Shown here in pieces: positions 16,220-28,326 of a stretch of DNA of 60,501 bases; position 1 is the stretch's first letter; each line of letters starts with the position of its first letter. Source of the DNA: an uncultured Anaeromyxobacter sp. (GTDB lineage Bacteria; Myxococcota; Myxococcia; Myxococcales; Anaeromyxobacteraceae). The notes below the pieces were generated by a model. The model was not told where the DNA came from, did not search any database, and saw only the letters and a list, made by a program, of their open reading frames with translations. Made by a program: the position numbers and the translations under genes. The DNA lies in contig CAIOAK010000020.1 in assembly GCA_903855945.1 (NCBI GenBank), forward strand, positions 1 through 60,501. The letters run 5' to 3'.

Positions 16220-17519
16220 GCAACGACAGCGGAGTGATCGTCATCCAGGGCGGCCGGGTCCTCGACCCCGCAAGTGGTGTGGACGGGATCCGCACCGTCG
16301 TGCTGCGCGATGGCAAGGTGGCGGCGGTGGCCGAGCGGGCGGAGGCGCCCGCCGGGGCTCGGATCGTCGATGCCCGGGGGAAGTGGGTCACGCCCGGCTT
16401 CATCGACCTCCACGTCCATCTGCGCGAGCCCGGCCAGGAGTACAAGGAGAACGTGGCCACCGGTACGCGTGCCGCGGTGGCCGGCGGCTTCACCGCCGTC
16501 TGCGCCATGCCCAACACCGTGCCGGCCAACGACAACACCAGCGTCACCGAGCTCATGCTCGCACGGGCCACGGCCGCCGGGCTCGCCCGGGTCTATCCGG
16601 TGGGGGCGGTCACCAAGGGACGCAAGGGGGAGGAGCTGGCCGAGTACGGGGAGCTCAAGGCGGCCGGTTGCGTGGCCCTTTCCGACGACGGCAGCCCGGT
16701 GATGTCCTCCGCGATGATGCGCCGGGCTCTCGAGTACTCGCGCGCCTTCGGTCTCCCCGTCGCGGTCCACGAGGAGGATCTCCACCTCGTCGGCAAGGGG
16801 GTCATGAACGAGGGTCCCGTCGCCACCCGCATGGGCCTGAAGGGCGCCCCCGCCCAGGCCGAGGACGTGATGGTGCTCCGGGACATCTCGCTGCTCGAGC
16901 TCACCGGGGGACGGCTGCACCTCTGTCACGTGTCCACCGCCGGGAGCGTCCGGGCGCTGCGGGAAGCCCGGCGGCGCGGCCTGCCCGTCACCGCCGAGGT
17001 CACTCCCCATCACCTCGCCCTCACGGACGAGGACGTGGCCCGGAGCAACTACGATCCCGACTTCAAGATGAACCCCCCGCTTCGGAGCTCCGAGGACGTG
17101 AAGGCGCTCCGGGAGGGGCTCGCAGACGGCACCATCGACGCCATCGCCACCGACCACGCCCCGCACGCGCCGGAGGAGAAGCGGCTCGAGTTCGACGCGG
17201 CCATGAACGGCGTGCTCGGGCTGGAGACCGCCTTCCCGGTCTGCCTCGACCTCGTACGGCAGGGGGTGCTCACCGAGCGGCGTCTCGTGGAGGCGCTCAC
17301 CATCGGGGCGGCCCGCTGCTTCGGGCTCCCGGGAGGTACGCTCGCCGTGGGGGCTCCGGCCGACGTCGCCGTCCTCGATCCCAGCCTCTCCTGGGTGGTC
17401 GATCCCATGAAGGGCTTCAGCAAGAGCCGGAACACGCCCTGGAAGGGGCGCACCCTCACCGGTCGCTGCACGCACGCCTTCGTGGGCGGCCGGCTCGTGC
17501 ACGAGGAGGGGGCCGCCCG

Positions 17520-17523
<4 letters not shown>
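16216..17523 (+). CDS. pyrC: Dihydroorotase (435 aa)
   Basis: It cyclises carbamoyl aspartate. Zinc ligands are visible in [21 protein letters not shown] and the [11 protein letters not shown] segment, and [11 protein letters not shown] is also characteristic of class I dihydroorotase. The post-translationally carboxylated Lys of some family members appears to be absent, as in the PyrC class that partners with PyrB. ATG 16216 overlaps the pyrB stop and the gene stop overlaps carA, both as ATGA. Confidence 0.96.
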
Positions 17524-18637
<1,114 letters not shown>

Positions 18638-18641
<4 letters not shown>

Positions 18642-19300
18642 CCCTGGAGGAGCTCCAGGAACGTCTGCTCGCCTGGGCGGCCGCCGACGAGCGTCAGCCG
18701 TGGCTCCTCGAGGCCCGGCGTGCATGGTTCGCGCTGGTGGGCGAGCCGCACGACGAGGACAAGAGCTTCGAGCAGCGCATGAACGGGTTGCTCGACCACT
18801 ACCTCTTCGACTTCCGTCCGGATGGCACCCATCCCACGCTCGAGCTCTTCCTGCGGGACGGCGCCGGTGACCTCACCACCGACGCGCGGGCGCAGGTCCG
18901 CGAGATGGGGCGGGCACGCCGGGCGCTCTTCGAGGTGCGCAAGATCCACCCCGGAAAGGTGGACCTGGAGGAGGTCCTCGGAGGGGCGCGCCACGAGGTG
19001 GTGGAACGGCGCACGCTCGCCGCCCTGGCCAAGGGAGACATCATCGAGGCCCGCCTGCTCCCCCACGCCGGCCAGCTCTACTTCTCCGCCTCCTTCGTCT
19101 ATCACCCCCGCGAGGTCCGGAAGGCCATCCTGAAGGAGGCGCGCCGACGTGTGAAGGAGGCCCCACGCGAGGTTCCGCCCGAGCCGGACGAGTTTCTCGC
19201 GGTGCTGTCGCGGATGGCGCTGCGCCTGGAGCGCTACCGGAACGTGCGCGTCGAGTCGATCTACGACTTCGACGCCCCGGCTCCGCGCGGCGCCGGCTGA
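18638..19300 (+). CDS. Uncharacterised protein coupled to carA (220 aa)
   Basis: I do not recognise the family. The protein is soluble, charged and mostly helical. Recognisable stretches are [20 protein letters not shown], a [12 protein letters not shown] segment, [10 protein letters not shown] and a C-terminal [18 protein letters not shown]. There is no signal peptide or catalytic motif that I can name. It begins with GTG 18638 overlapping the carA stop (GTGA), the fourth such overlap in a row, so it is translated with the pyrimidine genes. Confidence 0.75.
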
Positions 19301-19320
19301 GCCTGGCCGGGAGGCGCTCC

Positions 19321-20394
19321 GTGGACTTCTCCCTCCTCGAGTCCGTGCCCGACGGCATCGTCGTCGTGGACGAGAGCGGATCGGTCGTCTACCTGAACGG
19401 CGTGGCCGAGCGGCTCTTCGGCTGGTCCCGGGAGGAGCTCACCGGACGGCCCGTCGAGGTGCTCCTGCCTGGACGCTTCCAGGCGCGTCACGTGGGGGTG
19501 AGAGAGGCCTACGCCGACAATCCGCGTCCGCGGCCGATGGGGATCGGAAGTGACCTCGCCGGGCTTCGCAAGGATGGCAGCGAGTTCCCGGCCGAGATCA
19601 GCCTCTCCCCGCTGCAGGCCGAGGGTCGCTCCTGGGCGATGGCCGCCGTCCGCGATTCGACGGAGCGCCGGCGCATCGAGGCGAAGGCGTTGCTCTACCG
19701 GCAGGCCCAGGAGGAGGTCCGGGCGAGGGACGAGTTCCTCTCGGTCGCCTCCCATGAACTGCGAACCCCGGTGACCGCACTCCACGTCCAGGTCCAGATG
19801 CTGGGACGGGTGGTGGAACGGGCCGCCTCGCCCCCCTTGGTGCGGGATCGGGTCGTGGCGCTGGAGGGTCAGGTTCGGCGGCTGGCGGGACTCGTCGAGG
19901 CCCTCCTCGATCTCTCTCGCATCCGGCTGGGGCGGATGGAGCTGGCCCGGGAGTCCACCGACCTCTCCGCGCTGGTGCGCGAGGTGGCTGCGCCGTACCA
20001 GGCCGACGTCGACCTGGCCCGCGGCTCGGCCATCCGGGTCATCGCCCGGGACCCGGTGGTGGCATCGATCGATCGCGTCCGGATCGAGCAGGTGATCGGC
20101 AACCTCGTCGGGAACGCCGTGAAGTTCGGGGAGGGGAAGCCGATCGAGATCCGGGTCGAACGGACGGCCAACGGGGTGCGGGTGGAGGTGTCGGACTGCG
20201 GCGTGGGGATCGATCCCGTTCACGCGGAGCGGATCTTCGGCCGCTTCGAGAGGGCGGCCCCGGCCCAGCACTACCCGGGACTCGGCCTCGGACTCTACGT
20301 GGCGCGGGAGATCGTGGAGGCCCACGGAGGGCGGATCCACGCGCGCGGGGAACCGGGCAAGGGCGCAGTCCTCTCGGTCGAGCTCCCACCGTGA
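19321..20394 (+). CDS. Soluble PAS-domain sensor histidine kinase (357 aa)
   Basis: An N-terminal PAS domain (residues 1-120; LLESVPDGIVVVDESGSVVYLN, GWSREEL, RKDGSEFPAEISL) precedes a HisKA domain with the phosphoacceptor His145 (SHELRTP) and a HATPase domain with N, G1 (DCGVGID) and G2 (GLGLGLYVAREI) boxes. No membrane segment is present, so it senses a cytoplasmic or diffusible signal. GTG 19321 has GGGAGG seven bases upstream. No response regulator is adjacent: it is an orphan. Its stop overlaps the next gene (GTGA). Confidence 0.92.
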   Translation: MDFSLLESVPDGIVVVDESGSVVYLNGVAERLFGWSREELTGRPVEVLLPGRFQARHVGVREAYADNPRPRPMGIGSDLAGLRKDGSEFPAEISLSPLQAEGRSWAMAAVRDSTERRRIEAKALLYRQAQEEVRARDEFLSVASHELRTPVTALHVQVQMLGRVVERAASPPLVRDRVVALEGQVRRLAGLVEALLDLSRIRLGRMELARESTDLSALVREVAAPYQADVDLARGSAIRVIARDPVVASIDRVRIEQVIGNLVGNAVKFGEGKPIEIRVERTANGVRVEVSDCGVGIDPVHAERIFGRFERAAPAQHYPGLGLGLYVAREIVEAHGGRIHARGEPGKGAVLSVELPP

Positions 20395-21053
20395 TCGCCC
20401 GGCGGGCCATCGTCGTGGCCGACGACCTCGGCTATGACCCGGCCATCGACGAGGGGATCCTCCGCGCCCACCGGCAAGGCGTGGTGACCGCCGCGAGCGC
20501 GCTCGTCGTCGGTCCGTTCGCGGAGGGTGCGCTCGCAGCCGCGCCCTCGACGCTCCCCCTGGGGCTGCACCTCGCCCTGGTGCCAGGGATGGACGCGGCC
20601 CAGGCGGAGGCGGAGATCCGCTGGCAACTGGAGCGTTTCATGGTCCTCCGGGGGGCACTCCCGGTCCACCTGGACGGCCACCGGCACATCCATGCCGAGC
20701 CCCCCGTGCTGGAGGGGCTCCTGCGCGTCGCCGCTCCGCTGCGCCTCCGGGTGAGAGCACTCGACGTGTCCATGCGGGAGCGGGTACGTGCCTCGGGCGC
20801 CAGGGCCTGCGATGCCTTCCTGGGCGATGCCGACCTGCGACCCTGCTGGACCGCGGAGAGGCTCCTGGCAGCCATTCCTGGACTCGTGCCCGGGACCTCC
20901 GAGATCATGATGCATCCGGGGCTCGCCCCCGTTCACGTGCGCACGAGCTTCGGCGCGGAGCGGGAGGTGGAGCTCTCGGCGGCCGTCGACCCCCGGGTGC
21001 GTGCGGCCTTTCGAGCGAACGGGATCGTCCTCTCCGGTTTCCTCCCGGAGTGA
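20391..21053 (+). CDS. YdjC/ChbG-family carbohydrate deacetylase (220 aa)
   Basis: The start motif VVADDLGYDPAIDEGI (Asp11, Asp12), His60 in GLHLALVPG, the DGHRHIH cluster (residues 95-101) and EIMMHPG near the C-terminus are the metal and catalytic motifs of YdjC/ChbG. Family members remove acetyl groups from chito-oligosaccharides and related sugars. It is shorter than ChbG (about 250), but the motifs are complete. GTG 20391 overlaps the kinase stop, so the two are coupled. The substrate is unknown. Confidence 0.85.
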   Translation: MIARRAIVVADDLGYDPAIDEGILRAHRQGVVTAASALVVGPFAEGALAAAPSTLPLGLHLALVPGMDAAQAEAEIRWQLERFMVLRGALPVHLDGHRHIHAEPPVLEGLLRVAAPLRLRVRALDVSMRERVRASGARACDAFLGDADLRPCWTAERLLAAIPGLVPGTSEIMMHPGLAPVHVRTSFGAEREVELSAAVDPRVRAAFRANGIVLSGFLPE

Positions 21054-22043
<990 letters not shown>

Positions 22044-22140
22044 CCGCTCCAGTTTTTCTCGCCGCTGCGCGTCAAAACGAGTAAAAGGGAGGCCCGCGGG
22101 AGGCGCGATGCCCCCGCAGGGCGACCATCAGGAGATCCCG

Positions 22141-23313
22141 GTGAAGATCCACGAGTACCAGGCCAAGGAAATCCTCAAGCGCCACGGTGTCGCCATCCCG
22201 CGCGGCATCCTCGCGACCACCCCGCTGCAGGCCGAGGGAGCCGCTCGGCAGCTGGGCGGGGGCATCTGCGCGGTGAAGTCCCAGATCCACGCCGGCGGCC
22301 GTGGCAAGGCCGGCGGCATCAAGCTGGCCCGTTCCCCCGAGGAGGCCAGGCTCCACGCCGAGGCCCTTCTCGGAATGGTCCTCCACACGCCGCAGACCGG
22401 GCCCGAGGGGCAGGAGGTCCGCAAGCTCTACATCGAGGAGGGGGTTCGCATCGCGCGCGAGCTCTACCTCGCGGTCACCCTCGACCGGGAGCGGGCCCGG
22501 ATGACGGTGATGGCCTCCTCCGAGGGCGGCATGGACATCGAGGAGGTGGCCCACAAGCACCCCGAGAAGATCCTGAAGGAGACGGTCGATCCCCTCCTCG
22601 GCCTCATGCCCTTCCAGGCCCGGCAGCTGGCGTTCCGGCTTGGCCTGCAGGGGGACAGCGTCGCCGCCTTCGTCCGCTTCGCGACCGGCCTCTTCCAGGT
22701 GGTGATGGCCACCGATGCGTCGCTCGTCGAGGTGAACCCGCTCGTGGTCACCGCCACCGGCGGCGTGATCGCGCTCGACGCCAAGATGAATTTCGACGAC
22801 AACGCGCTCTTCCGCCACCCGGAAGTGGCGGCCATGCGCGACCCGGGCGAGGAGGATCCCAAGGAGACGCAGGCCAAGGAGTACGACCTGGCCTACATCG
22901 CCCTCGACGGGAACATCGGCTGCATGGTGAACGGGGCGGGGCTCGCCATGGCGACCATGGACGTGATCCAGCTCGCGGGGGGGTCGCCGGCCAACTTCCT
23001 CGACGTCGGCGGTGGCGCCGACGAGAAGAAGGTCACCGAGGCCTTCAAGATCATCCTCCAGGACCCCAAGGTGAAGGCGGTGCTGGTGAACATCTTCGGC
23101 GGCATCATGAAGTGCGACGTCATCGCCAACGGGGTGGTGGCCGCCGCGCGCCAGGTGGGACTCACGATGCCGCTCGTCGTTCGTCTCCAGGGAACCAACG
23201 TCGAGCTGGGCAACGAGATCCTCGCCAAGAGCGGGCTCGACATCATCGCCGCCGAGGACCTCGGAGACGCCGCCTACAAGGTCGTGGCGTCCATCCAGGC
23301 AGCCGGGGCCTAG
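22141..23313 (+). CDS. sucC: Succinyl-CoA synthetase beta subunit (390 aa)
   Basis: This is the nucleotide-binding subunit of the TCA-cycle ligase. An ATP-grasp N-terminus ([21 protein letters not shown]) is followed by [17 protein letters not shown], and the C-terminal ligase-CoA domain with [10 protein letters not shown] and [13 protein letters not shown] 22141 was chosen because family members start with MKIHEYQAK and AGGAG lies 10 bases upstream. An in-frame ATG at 22108 would add 11 unconserved residues. It is followed by sucD after 14 bases. Confidence 0.97.
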   Translation: MKIHEYQAKEILKRHGVAIPRGILATTPLQAEGAARQLGGGICAVKSQIHAGGRGKAGGIKLARSPEEARLHAEALLGMVLHTPQTGPEGQEVRKLYIEEGVRIARELYLAVTLDRERARMTVMASSEGGMDIEEVAHKHPEKILKETVDPLLGLMPFQARQLAFRLGLQGDSVAAFVRFATGLFQVVMATDASLVEVNPLVVTATGGVIALDAKMNFDDNALFRHPEVAAMRDPGEEDPKETQAKEYDLAYIALDGNIGCMVNGAGLAMATMDVIQLAGGSPANFLDVGGGADEKKVTEAFKIILQDPKVKAVLVNIFGGIMKCDVIANGVVAAARQVGLTMPLVVRLQGTNVELGNEILAKSGLDIIAAEDLGDAAYKVVASIQAAGA

Positions 23314-23327
23314 GCGGGAGGAATATC

Positions 23328-24353
23328 GTGAGCATCCTCGTCGATCGAAACACCCGCGTCGTCGTCCAGGGCATCACCGGCTCGGCCGGTAGCTTTCACT
23401 CCGAGCAGATGCTCGCCTACGGAACCCAGCTCGTCGCCGGCGTCACGCCGGGGCGCGGCGGGACCCGATTTCACGGACAGGTGCCCATCTTCAACACCGT
23501 GGACGAGGCGGTCCGGGAGACCGGCGCGAACGCATCGGCGGTCTTCGTGCCGCCGCCCTTCGCCGCCGACTCGGTCCTGGAGGCGGCCGACGCCGGGATC
23601 CCGCTCGTGGTGGCCATCACCGAGGGCATCCCCGTCCTCGACATGGTGAAGGTGAAGCGCTACCTGCAGGATCAACCGGGCGTGAAGCTGCTCGGGCCAA
23701 ACTGCCCGGGCGTCATCACCCCGGGTCAGTGCAAGATCGGCATCATGCCCGGGCACATCCACCGCCCCGGCCGCGTCGGCGTCATCTCCCGCTCCGGCAC
23801 GCTCACCTACGAGGCGGTGCTCCAGCTCACCCAGATCGGTCTGGGGCAGACCACCGCGGTGGGCATCGGCGGCGACCCCGTCCACGGCTTCGACTTCATC
23901 GAGGTCCTGCGCCTCTTCGAGGCCGACCCGGAGACCGAGGGCGTCATCATGATCGGGGAGATCGGCGGCACCGAGGAGGCTCGCGGCGCCGAGTGGGTCA
24001 AGGCCCACATGACCAAGCCGGTGGTGGGATTCATCGCCGGTCGCACCGCCCCTCCCGGAAAGCGCATGGGTCACGCCGGCGCGGTGATCTCCGGAGGCGG
24101 GGACACGGCCGAGGCCAAGATGGCCATCATGCGCGACGCCGGGATCGTGGTCTGCGAATCGCCGTCCACCCTCGGCAAGGCGATGAAGGACATGCTGGCG
24201 GCGCGGAAGCCTCGAGGACAGGAGGTCCCGGTCCAGCCCCGACCGGCGGTGAAGTCCCCGTCGAAGGCGGTGCCCCGGGCGCCGGCGAAGGGTTCGAAGT
24301 CCGGGAAGGCGGCCCCCCGTGGGGCGACCGGCAAGAAGGCTCCCAGGCGTTAA
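23328..24353 (+). CDS. sucD: Succinyl-CoA synthetase alpha subunit with a basic C-terminal tail (341 aa)
   Basis: This subunit binds CoA and carries the phosphohistidine ([12 protein letters not shown]). [35 protein letters not shown] and SRSGTLTYE are canonical. Family members end soon after a helix like [11 protein letters not shown], about residue 290. This one continues for about 49 residues rich in Lys, Arg, Pro, Ala and Ser ([20 protein letters not shown] and similar), which resembles a histone H1 tail. The start is GTG 23328 with GGGAGGA upstream. The tail is in frame up to the TAA and ndk follows after 15 bases. Confidence 0.96.
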   Translation: MSILVDRNTRVVVQGITGSAGSFHSEQMLAYGTQLVAGVTPGRGGTRFHGQVPIFNTVDEAVRETGANASAVFVPPPFAADSVLEAADAGIPLVVAITEGIPVLDMVKVKRYLQDQPGVKLLGPNCPGVITPGQCKIGIMPGHIHRPGRVGVISRSGTLTYEAVLQLTQIGLGQTTAVGIGGDPVHGFDFIEVLRLFEADPETEGVIMIGEIGGTEEARGAEWVKAHMTKPVVGFIAGRTAPPGKRMGHAGAVISGGGDTAEAKMAIMRDAGIVVCESPSTLGKAMKDMLAARKPRGQEVPVQPRPAVKSPSKAVPRAPAKGSKSGKAAPRGATGKKAPRR

Positions 24354-24368
24354 CGACAGGAGAGAGAC

Positions 24369-24812
24369 ATGGCGATCGAGAGAACCTTTTCCATCATCAA
24401 GCCCGACGGCGTCGAGAAGGGCGTCATCGGCCGGGTCATCGCCCGCTTCGAGTCGGTGGGTTTGAAGCCCGTGGCGATCAAGCTGAAGCGGCTGTCCCAG
24501 GGCGAGGCGGAGGGCTTCTACGCGGTCCACAGGGCCCGGCCGTTCTTCGCCGACCTGGTCAAGTTCATGACGAGCGGACCGGTGGTCCTCATGGTCCTCG
24601 AGGGCGAGGGGGCCATCGCGAAGAACCGCGAGGTGATGGGAGCGACCGATCCCAGGAAGGCCGCCCCCGGGACGATCCGCGCCGAGTTCGCCACCGACAT
24701 CGAGAAGAACACGGTGCATGGCTCCGATGCTCCGGAGACCGCCAAGGGGGAGATCTCCTACTTCTTCCCCGAGATCGAGGTCCATCCGTACGAGTGGCAG
24801 GGTAAGCGCTAA
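24369..24812 (+). CDS. ndk: Nucleoside diphosphate kinase (147 aa)
   Basis: It exchanges the terminal phosphate between nucleotides. [18 protein letters not shown] at the N-terminus and the active-site NTVHGSDA with phosphohistidine His117 are canonical; [12 protein letters not shown] closes the fold. The length is a few residues above the usual 140. AGGAGAG precedes the ATG. Close to sucCD, it can recharge the GTP/ATP made by succinyl-CoA synthetase. Confidence 0.97.
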   Translation: MAIERTFSIIKPDGVEKGVIGRVIARFESVGLKPVAIKLKRLSQGEAEGFYAVHRARPFFADLVKFMTSGPVVLMVLEGEGAIAKNREVMGATDPRKAAPGTIRAEFATDIEKNTVHGSDAPETAKGEISYFFPEIEVHPYEWQGKR

Positions 24813-24840
24813 GCTCCTGCTTTCACATGCTGTTTCTGAC

Positions 24841-24874
24841 GCGCCCCGCCCCGGTCAAGCCCGGCGCGGGGCGC
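24841..24874 (+). terminator. Strong stem-loop after ndk
   Basis: GCGCCCCG (24841-24848) pairs with CGGGGCGC (24867-24874), with an inner CCGG/CCGG pair around a 6-base loop. There is no T-run, so it may attenuate rather than end transcription before the CNNM gene. Confidence 0.4.
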
Positions 24875-24892
24875 GGCGCTATAGGGAGCCAC

Positions 24893-26230
24893 GTGCTGGG
24901 CGTACCGACATGGGAGTGGCTGGCGGCCCTGGTAGTCGTCCTGGGCTCGGCCGGCGCCTCGGCGTCGGAGACGGCGCTGACGGCGCTCGGCGACCTGAAG
25001 GCCCGACAGCTGTTCGAGGCGGGCGGGAAGCGCGCCCGGATGCTCCGCCTCTGGGTGGAGCACCCGGAGCGGGTGCTCTCGTCCGTCCTCGTCACCAACA
25101 CGCTCCTCAACGTCGGCGGTGGCGTTCTCGCGGGGGAGATCGCGGCCGGGGTGGCCGAGGCGCACGGCTTCTCTCCCGCCAAGGCCCTCGGCGTGGCCAC
25201 CGCGCTCGCCACGGTGGCGATCCTGTTCGCCGGGGAGGTGGTGCCGAAGACCCTCGCCAAGCGCCATCCCATCCGCTTCTCGCTCGCACTCATCCCGTTC
25301 GTCAGGGCCCTGTGCTGGGTGCTCTGGCCGGTGTCCCTGGCCCTCGTCCGGGCCACCCACGCGCTCCTGCGCCTGTTCGGCGGCGGGAAGGTGGCCCCGG
25401 GACCGGCGGTCACCAGCGAGGAGATCGAGTACATCATCGAGATGGGGACCCGGGAGGGCGTCCTGGACGAGGTGAAGGAGGAACTCCTGAACAGCGTCCT
25501 GGAGTTCGCCGACCGCGTCGTGAAGGAGATCATGGTCCCGCGCACCCGCATGGTGGCCATCGACCGGGACGCGCCCCCCGAGGAGATCGTACGCATCGTC
25601 ACGAGCAACCCCTACAGTCGCATGCCGGTATACGAGGGTTCGGCCGACAACATCCTCGGCATCCTGATGGTCCGGGACATCGTGCTCGAGGTGATCCGCG
25701 GACCCGCACCCATCCCGTGGGATCGCGTGCTCAAGCCCGCCTTCTTCGTCCCCGAACAGATGAAGGTCTCGCGCCTGCTGAAGGAGATGCAGCGACGGAA
25801 GACCCACCTGGCGGTGGTCGTGGACGAGTTCGGAGGCACGAGCGGCGTCGTCACGCTCGAGGACGTCCTCGAGGAGATCGTGGGGGAGATCCAGGACGAG
25901 GGGGACGCCGAGGCCGCCCCGGTGAAGACGGTCGAGCCGGGCGTCTGGATGGCGGACGCCACGGTCCCGCTCCGGGAACTCGAGGAGTTCCTCGACCGGG
26001 AGACCGGCGCGGAGCCCGGCGGGCGAGGCACGCTTCGCTTCCCGGACGAGGGGGACTACGAGACCCTCGGGGGATTCGTCACCGCGAGCACCGGCCGTGT
26101 GCCCGCGGTGGGCGCCCACGTGGACCTGGAGGGGTTCCGTTTCACGGTGCGCGGGGCGGACGAGCGGCGGGTGACCCGGGTGGAGATCGCCCGGCGGGAG
26201 CCCATCCCGGCGGCGGTGGGAAGCGTGTGA
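24893..26230 (+). CDS. CNNM/CorC-HlyC family membrane protein with CBS pair (445 aa)
   Basis: Domains in order: a DUF21/CNNM membrane domain (about residues 1-170; SASETALTALGDLKARQL, GEVVPKTLAKRHP), a CBS pair (about 200-320; IMVPRTRMVAIDRDAP, NPYSRMPVYEG, LAVVVDEFGGTSGVVTLEDVLEEIVGEI), and a CorC/HlyC C-terminal domain. Related proteins are Mg2+ or Co2+ efflux factors. GTG 24893 has AGGGAG six bases upstream; the in-frame ATG at 24827 lacks a ribosome site and lies before the stem-loop. The stop overlaps rlmN (GTGA). Confidence 0.88.
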   Translation: MLGVPTWEWLAALVVVLGSAGASASETALTALGDLKARQLFEAGGKRARMLRLWVEHPERVLSSVLVTNTLLNVGGGVLAGEIAAGVAEAHGFSPAKALGVATALATVAILFAGEVVPKTLAKRHPIRFSLALIPFVRALCWVLWPVSLALVRATHALLRLFGGGKVAPGPAVTSEEIEYIIEMGTREGVLDEVKEELLNSVLEFADRVVKEIMVPRTRMVAIDRDAPPEEIVRIVTSNPYSRMPVYEGSADNILGILMVRDIVLEVIRGPAPIPWDRVLKPAFFVPEQMKVSRLLKEMQRRKTHLAVVVDEFGGTSGVVTLEDVLEEIVGEIQDEGDAEAAPVKTVEPGVWMADATVPLRELEEFLDRETGAEPGGRGTLRFPDEGDYETLGGFVTASTGRVPAVGAHVDLEGFRFTVRGADERRVTRVEIARREPIPAAVGSV

Positions 26231-27369
26231 GCACGCCGTCCCCGGAACGGTCCGACCTCCGCTCGCTCTCCCGGAGCGAGGTCGACGCGCTCGTGGTGCG
26301 GCTGGGCGAGAAGCCCTACCGGGCGCGCCAGATCTTTCGATGGCTCCACCAGAAGGGGGCCGCGTCGTTCGAGGAGATGAGCGACCTGCCGGCGGCGCTC
26401 CGGGCACGCCTGGCCGGCGAGACCCGCCTCGTCACGCTGGAACGGGCGGAGGAGCGCCGCTCCAGCGACGGGACCATCAAGTGGACCTGGCGCACCGAGG
26501 ACGGAAAGCTGGTGGAGTCGGTCTACATGCCCGAGCCAGGCCGCAAGACGCTCTGCGTCTCGACGCAGGCCGGTTGCGCGGTGGGATGCACCTTCTGCAT
26601 GACCGGGACGATGGGGCTCGTCCGGAACCTCACGTCGGGCGAGATCGTCGATCAGGTGGCTCGCGTGAACCGCAGGCTGCTCGAGCTGGGGGAGGGTGCC
26701 CCACCTCGGCCGCTCACCAACCTCGTCTTCATGGGCATGGGAGAACCGCTCCACAACTACGCCTCGGTCAAGGCGGCGCTCGACGTCCTCCTCTCCGAGG
26801 ACGGCCCCAACTTCTCGAACCGGCACGTCACGGTCTCCACGTCGGGCATCGTCCCGGAGATGCGACGCTTCGGGGAGGAGACCGACGTGAAGCTCGCGGT
26901 CTCCTTGAACGCGACCACCGACGAGGTTCGCGACGTCCTCATGCCGCTCAACCGGCGCTGGCCGCTCGGGGTGCTCCTGGCGGCCTGCCGCGACTTCCCC
27001 ATGAAGCGGGGCCGGCGGATCACCTTCGAGTACGTGATGCTCGGCGGCGTGAACGACTCCGACGAGGATGCGGAGCGGCTGTCCCGCCTCGTGCGGGGCA
27101 TCCCCGCGAAGGTCAACCTCATCCCCTACAACGAGAACCCGGGGCTGGGATACCGGGCTCCGGCCTCCGGGCGCGTGGAGGCGTTCCGGGACCGGCTCCT
27201 CGCCGCGAACGTCACGGCGGTGGTCCGGCGCAACCGGGGAGCGGACATCGCGGCAGCCTGCGGCCAGCTGGCCGCCGAGGGGGGGCCGGGAGACCCGCGC
27301 CGGCGTCCCCGGGGTGGGATCGGGCCCGGTGGGACTGGGCCGTTGACCGACGGTCGGCCCACGGGGTAG
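26227..27369 (+). CDS. rlmN: Dual-specificity 23S rRNA/tRNA adenine C2-methyltransferase RlmN (380 aa)
   Basis: This is a radical SAM methyltransferase for A2503 of 23S rRNA and A37 of some tRNAs. The radical SAM cysteines are 117, 121 and 124 (C-AVG-C-TF-C-MTG), preceded by KTLCVSTQAG. NLVFMGMGEPLHNY, VTVSTSGIVPEMRRF, VSLNATTDEVRDVLMPLN, and RRNRGADIAAACGQL with the second catalytic Cys are all present. A tail of about 25 residues rich in Gly, Pro and Arg follows. GTG 26227 overlaps the upstream stop. Confidence 0.96.
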   Translation: MSTPSPERSDLRSLSRSEVDALVVRLGEKPYRARQIFRWLHQKGAASFEEMSDLPAALRARLAGETRLVTLERAEERRSSDGTIKWTWRTEDGKLVESVYMPEPGRKTLCVSTQAGCAVGCTFCMTGTMGLVRNLTSGEIVDQVARVNRRLLELGEGAPPRPLTNLVFMGMGEPLHNYASVKAALDVLLSEDGPNFSNRHVTVSTSGIVPEMRRFGEETDVKLAVSLNATTDEVRDVLMPLNRRWPLGVLLAACRDFPMKRGRRITFEYVMLGGVNDSDEDAERLSRLVRGIPAKVNLIPYNENPGLGYRAPASGRVEAFRDRLLAANVTAVVRRNRGADIAAACGQLAAEGGPGDPRRRPRGGIGPGGTGPLTDGRPTG

Positions 27370-27381
27370 AGCACCGGCACC

Positions 27382-28323
27382 ATGTCACTTCTCGCGGTGG
27401 GTTCGGTGGCGCTCGATTCTCTCCAGACGCCCTTCGGCGTCCGGGAGGACGTGCTCGGCGGCTCGGCGACGTACTTCTCCACGGCGGCCAGCTTCTTCAC
27501 GCCCGTCCGGGTGGTGGCGGTGGTCGGGGAGGACTTCCCCCAGGAGCACGTCGAGTTCCTGCGCAGCCGCGGGGTCGATCTGTCGGGCCTGGAGCGGCGT
27601 CCGGGGCGGACCTTCCGCTGGAAGGGGCGCTACGAGTTCGATCTCAACCAGGCTCACACGCTCGACACGCAGCTCAACGTCTTCGCCGACTTCCGGCCGG
27701 ATCTCCCGGAGAGCTTCCGGGATTCGACCCACGTCTTCCTCGGCAACATCGACCCGGATCTGCAGCTCCGCGTCCTCGAACAGACCCGGGCCCGGCGGAT
27801 CGTGGCGGCCGACACCATGAACTTCTGGATCACCTCCAAGCGCGCCGCGCTGCTCGAGGTGCTCCGCCGGGTGGACCTGCTCTTCGTGAACGACGCGGAG
27901 GCGCGGCAGCTGGCCGGCGAGCACAACGTCGTCCAGGCGGCCCGCGCCATCCTCTCCATGGGCCCCAAGGCACTGGTCGTGAAGCGGGGCGAGTACGGCG
28001 CCCTCTTCTTCTCGGGGGACGAGGTCTTCGCGAGCTCGGCGTATCCGCTCGCCGAGCTCTTCGACCCCACCGGCGCGGGGGACAGCTTCGCGGGCGGGTT
28101 CATGGGCTACCTGGCCCGCTCCGGCTCGCTCGACCTCGCCGCCATGCGACGGGCGATCGTGGTGGGAAGCGTGCTGGCGAGCTACGCGGTGGAGAAGTTC
28201 AGCCTCGACCGGCTCCGCGAGCTGGGGCCACACGAGATCCGGGCCCGGTACGCCGAGTTCCGGAGGCTGGCGCACTTCGATGACCTGGACGTCGACGTCC
28301 TCCCGGTGGCCCCCCGACCCTGA
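27382..28323 (+). CDS. PfkB-family sugar kinase (313 aa)
   Basis: The N-terminal LAVGSVALDSL, GGSATYFSTAASFF and the C-terminal PfkB signature DPTGAGDSFAGGFMG (about residues 228-242, with the catalytic Asp) place it in the ribokinase/PfkB family. FVNDAEARQLAGE and VVKRGEYGALFF are normal parts of this fold. The substrate cannot be read from sequence; adenosine, ribose or another sugar is possible. It follows rlmN by 12 bases and precedes the phosphoesterase by three. Confidence 0.9.
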   Translation: MSLLAVGSVALDSLQTPFGVREDVLGGSATYFSTAASFFTPVRVVAVVGEDFPQEHVEFLRSRGVDLSGLERRPGRTFRWKGRYEFDLNQAHTLDTQLNVFADFRPDLPESFRDSTHVFLGNIDPDLQLRVLEQTRARRIVAADTMNFWITSKRAALLEVLRRVDLLFVNDAEARQLAGEHNVVQAARAILSMGPKALVVKRGEYGALFFSGDEVFASSAYPLAELFDPTGAGDSFAGGFMGYLARSGSLDLAAMRRAIVVGSVLASYAVEKFSLDRLRELGPHEIRARYAEFRRLAHFDDLDVDVLPVAPRP

Positions 28324-28326
28324 CGA

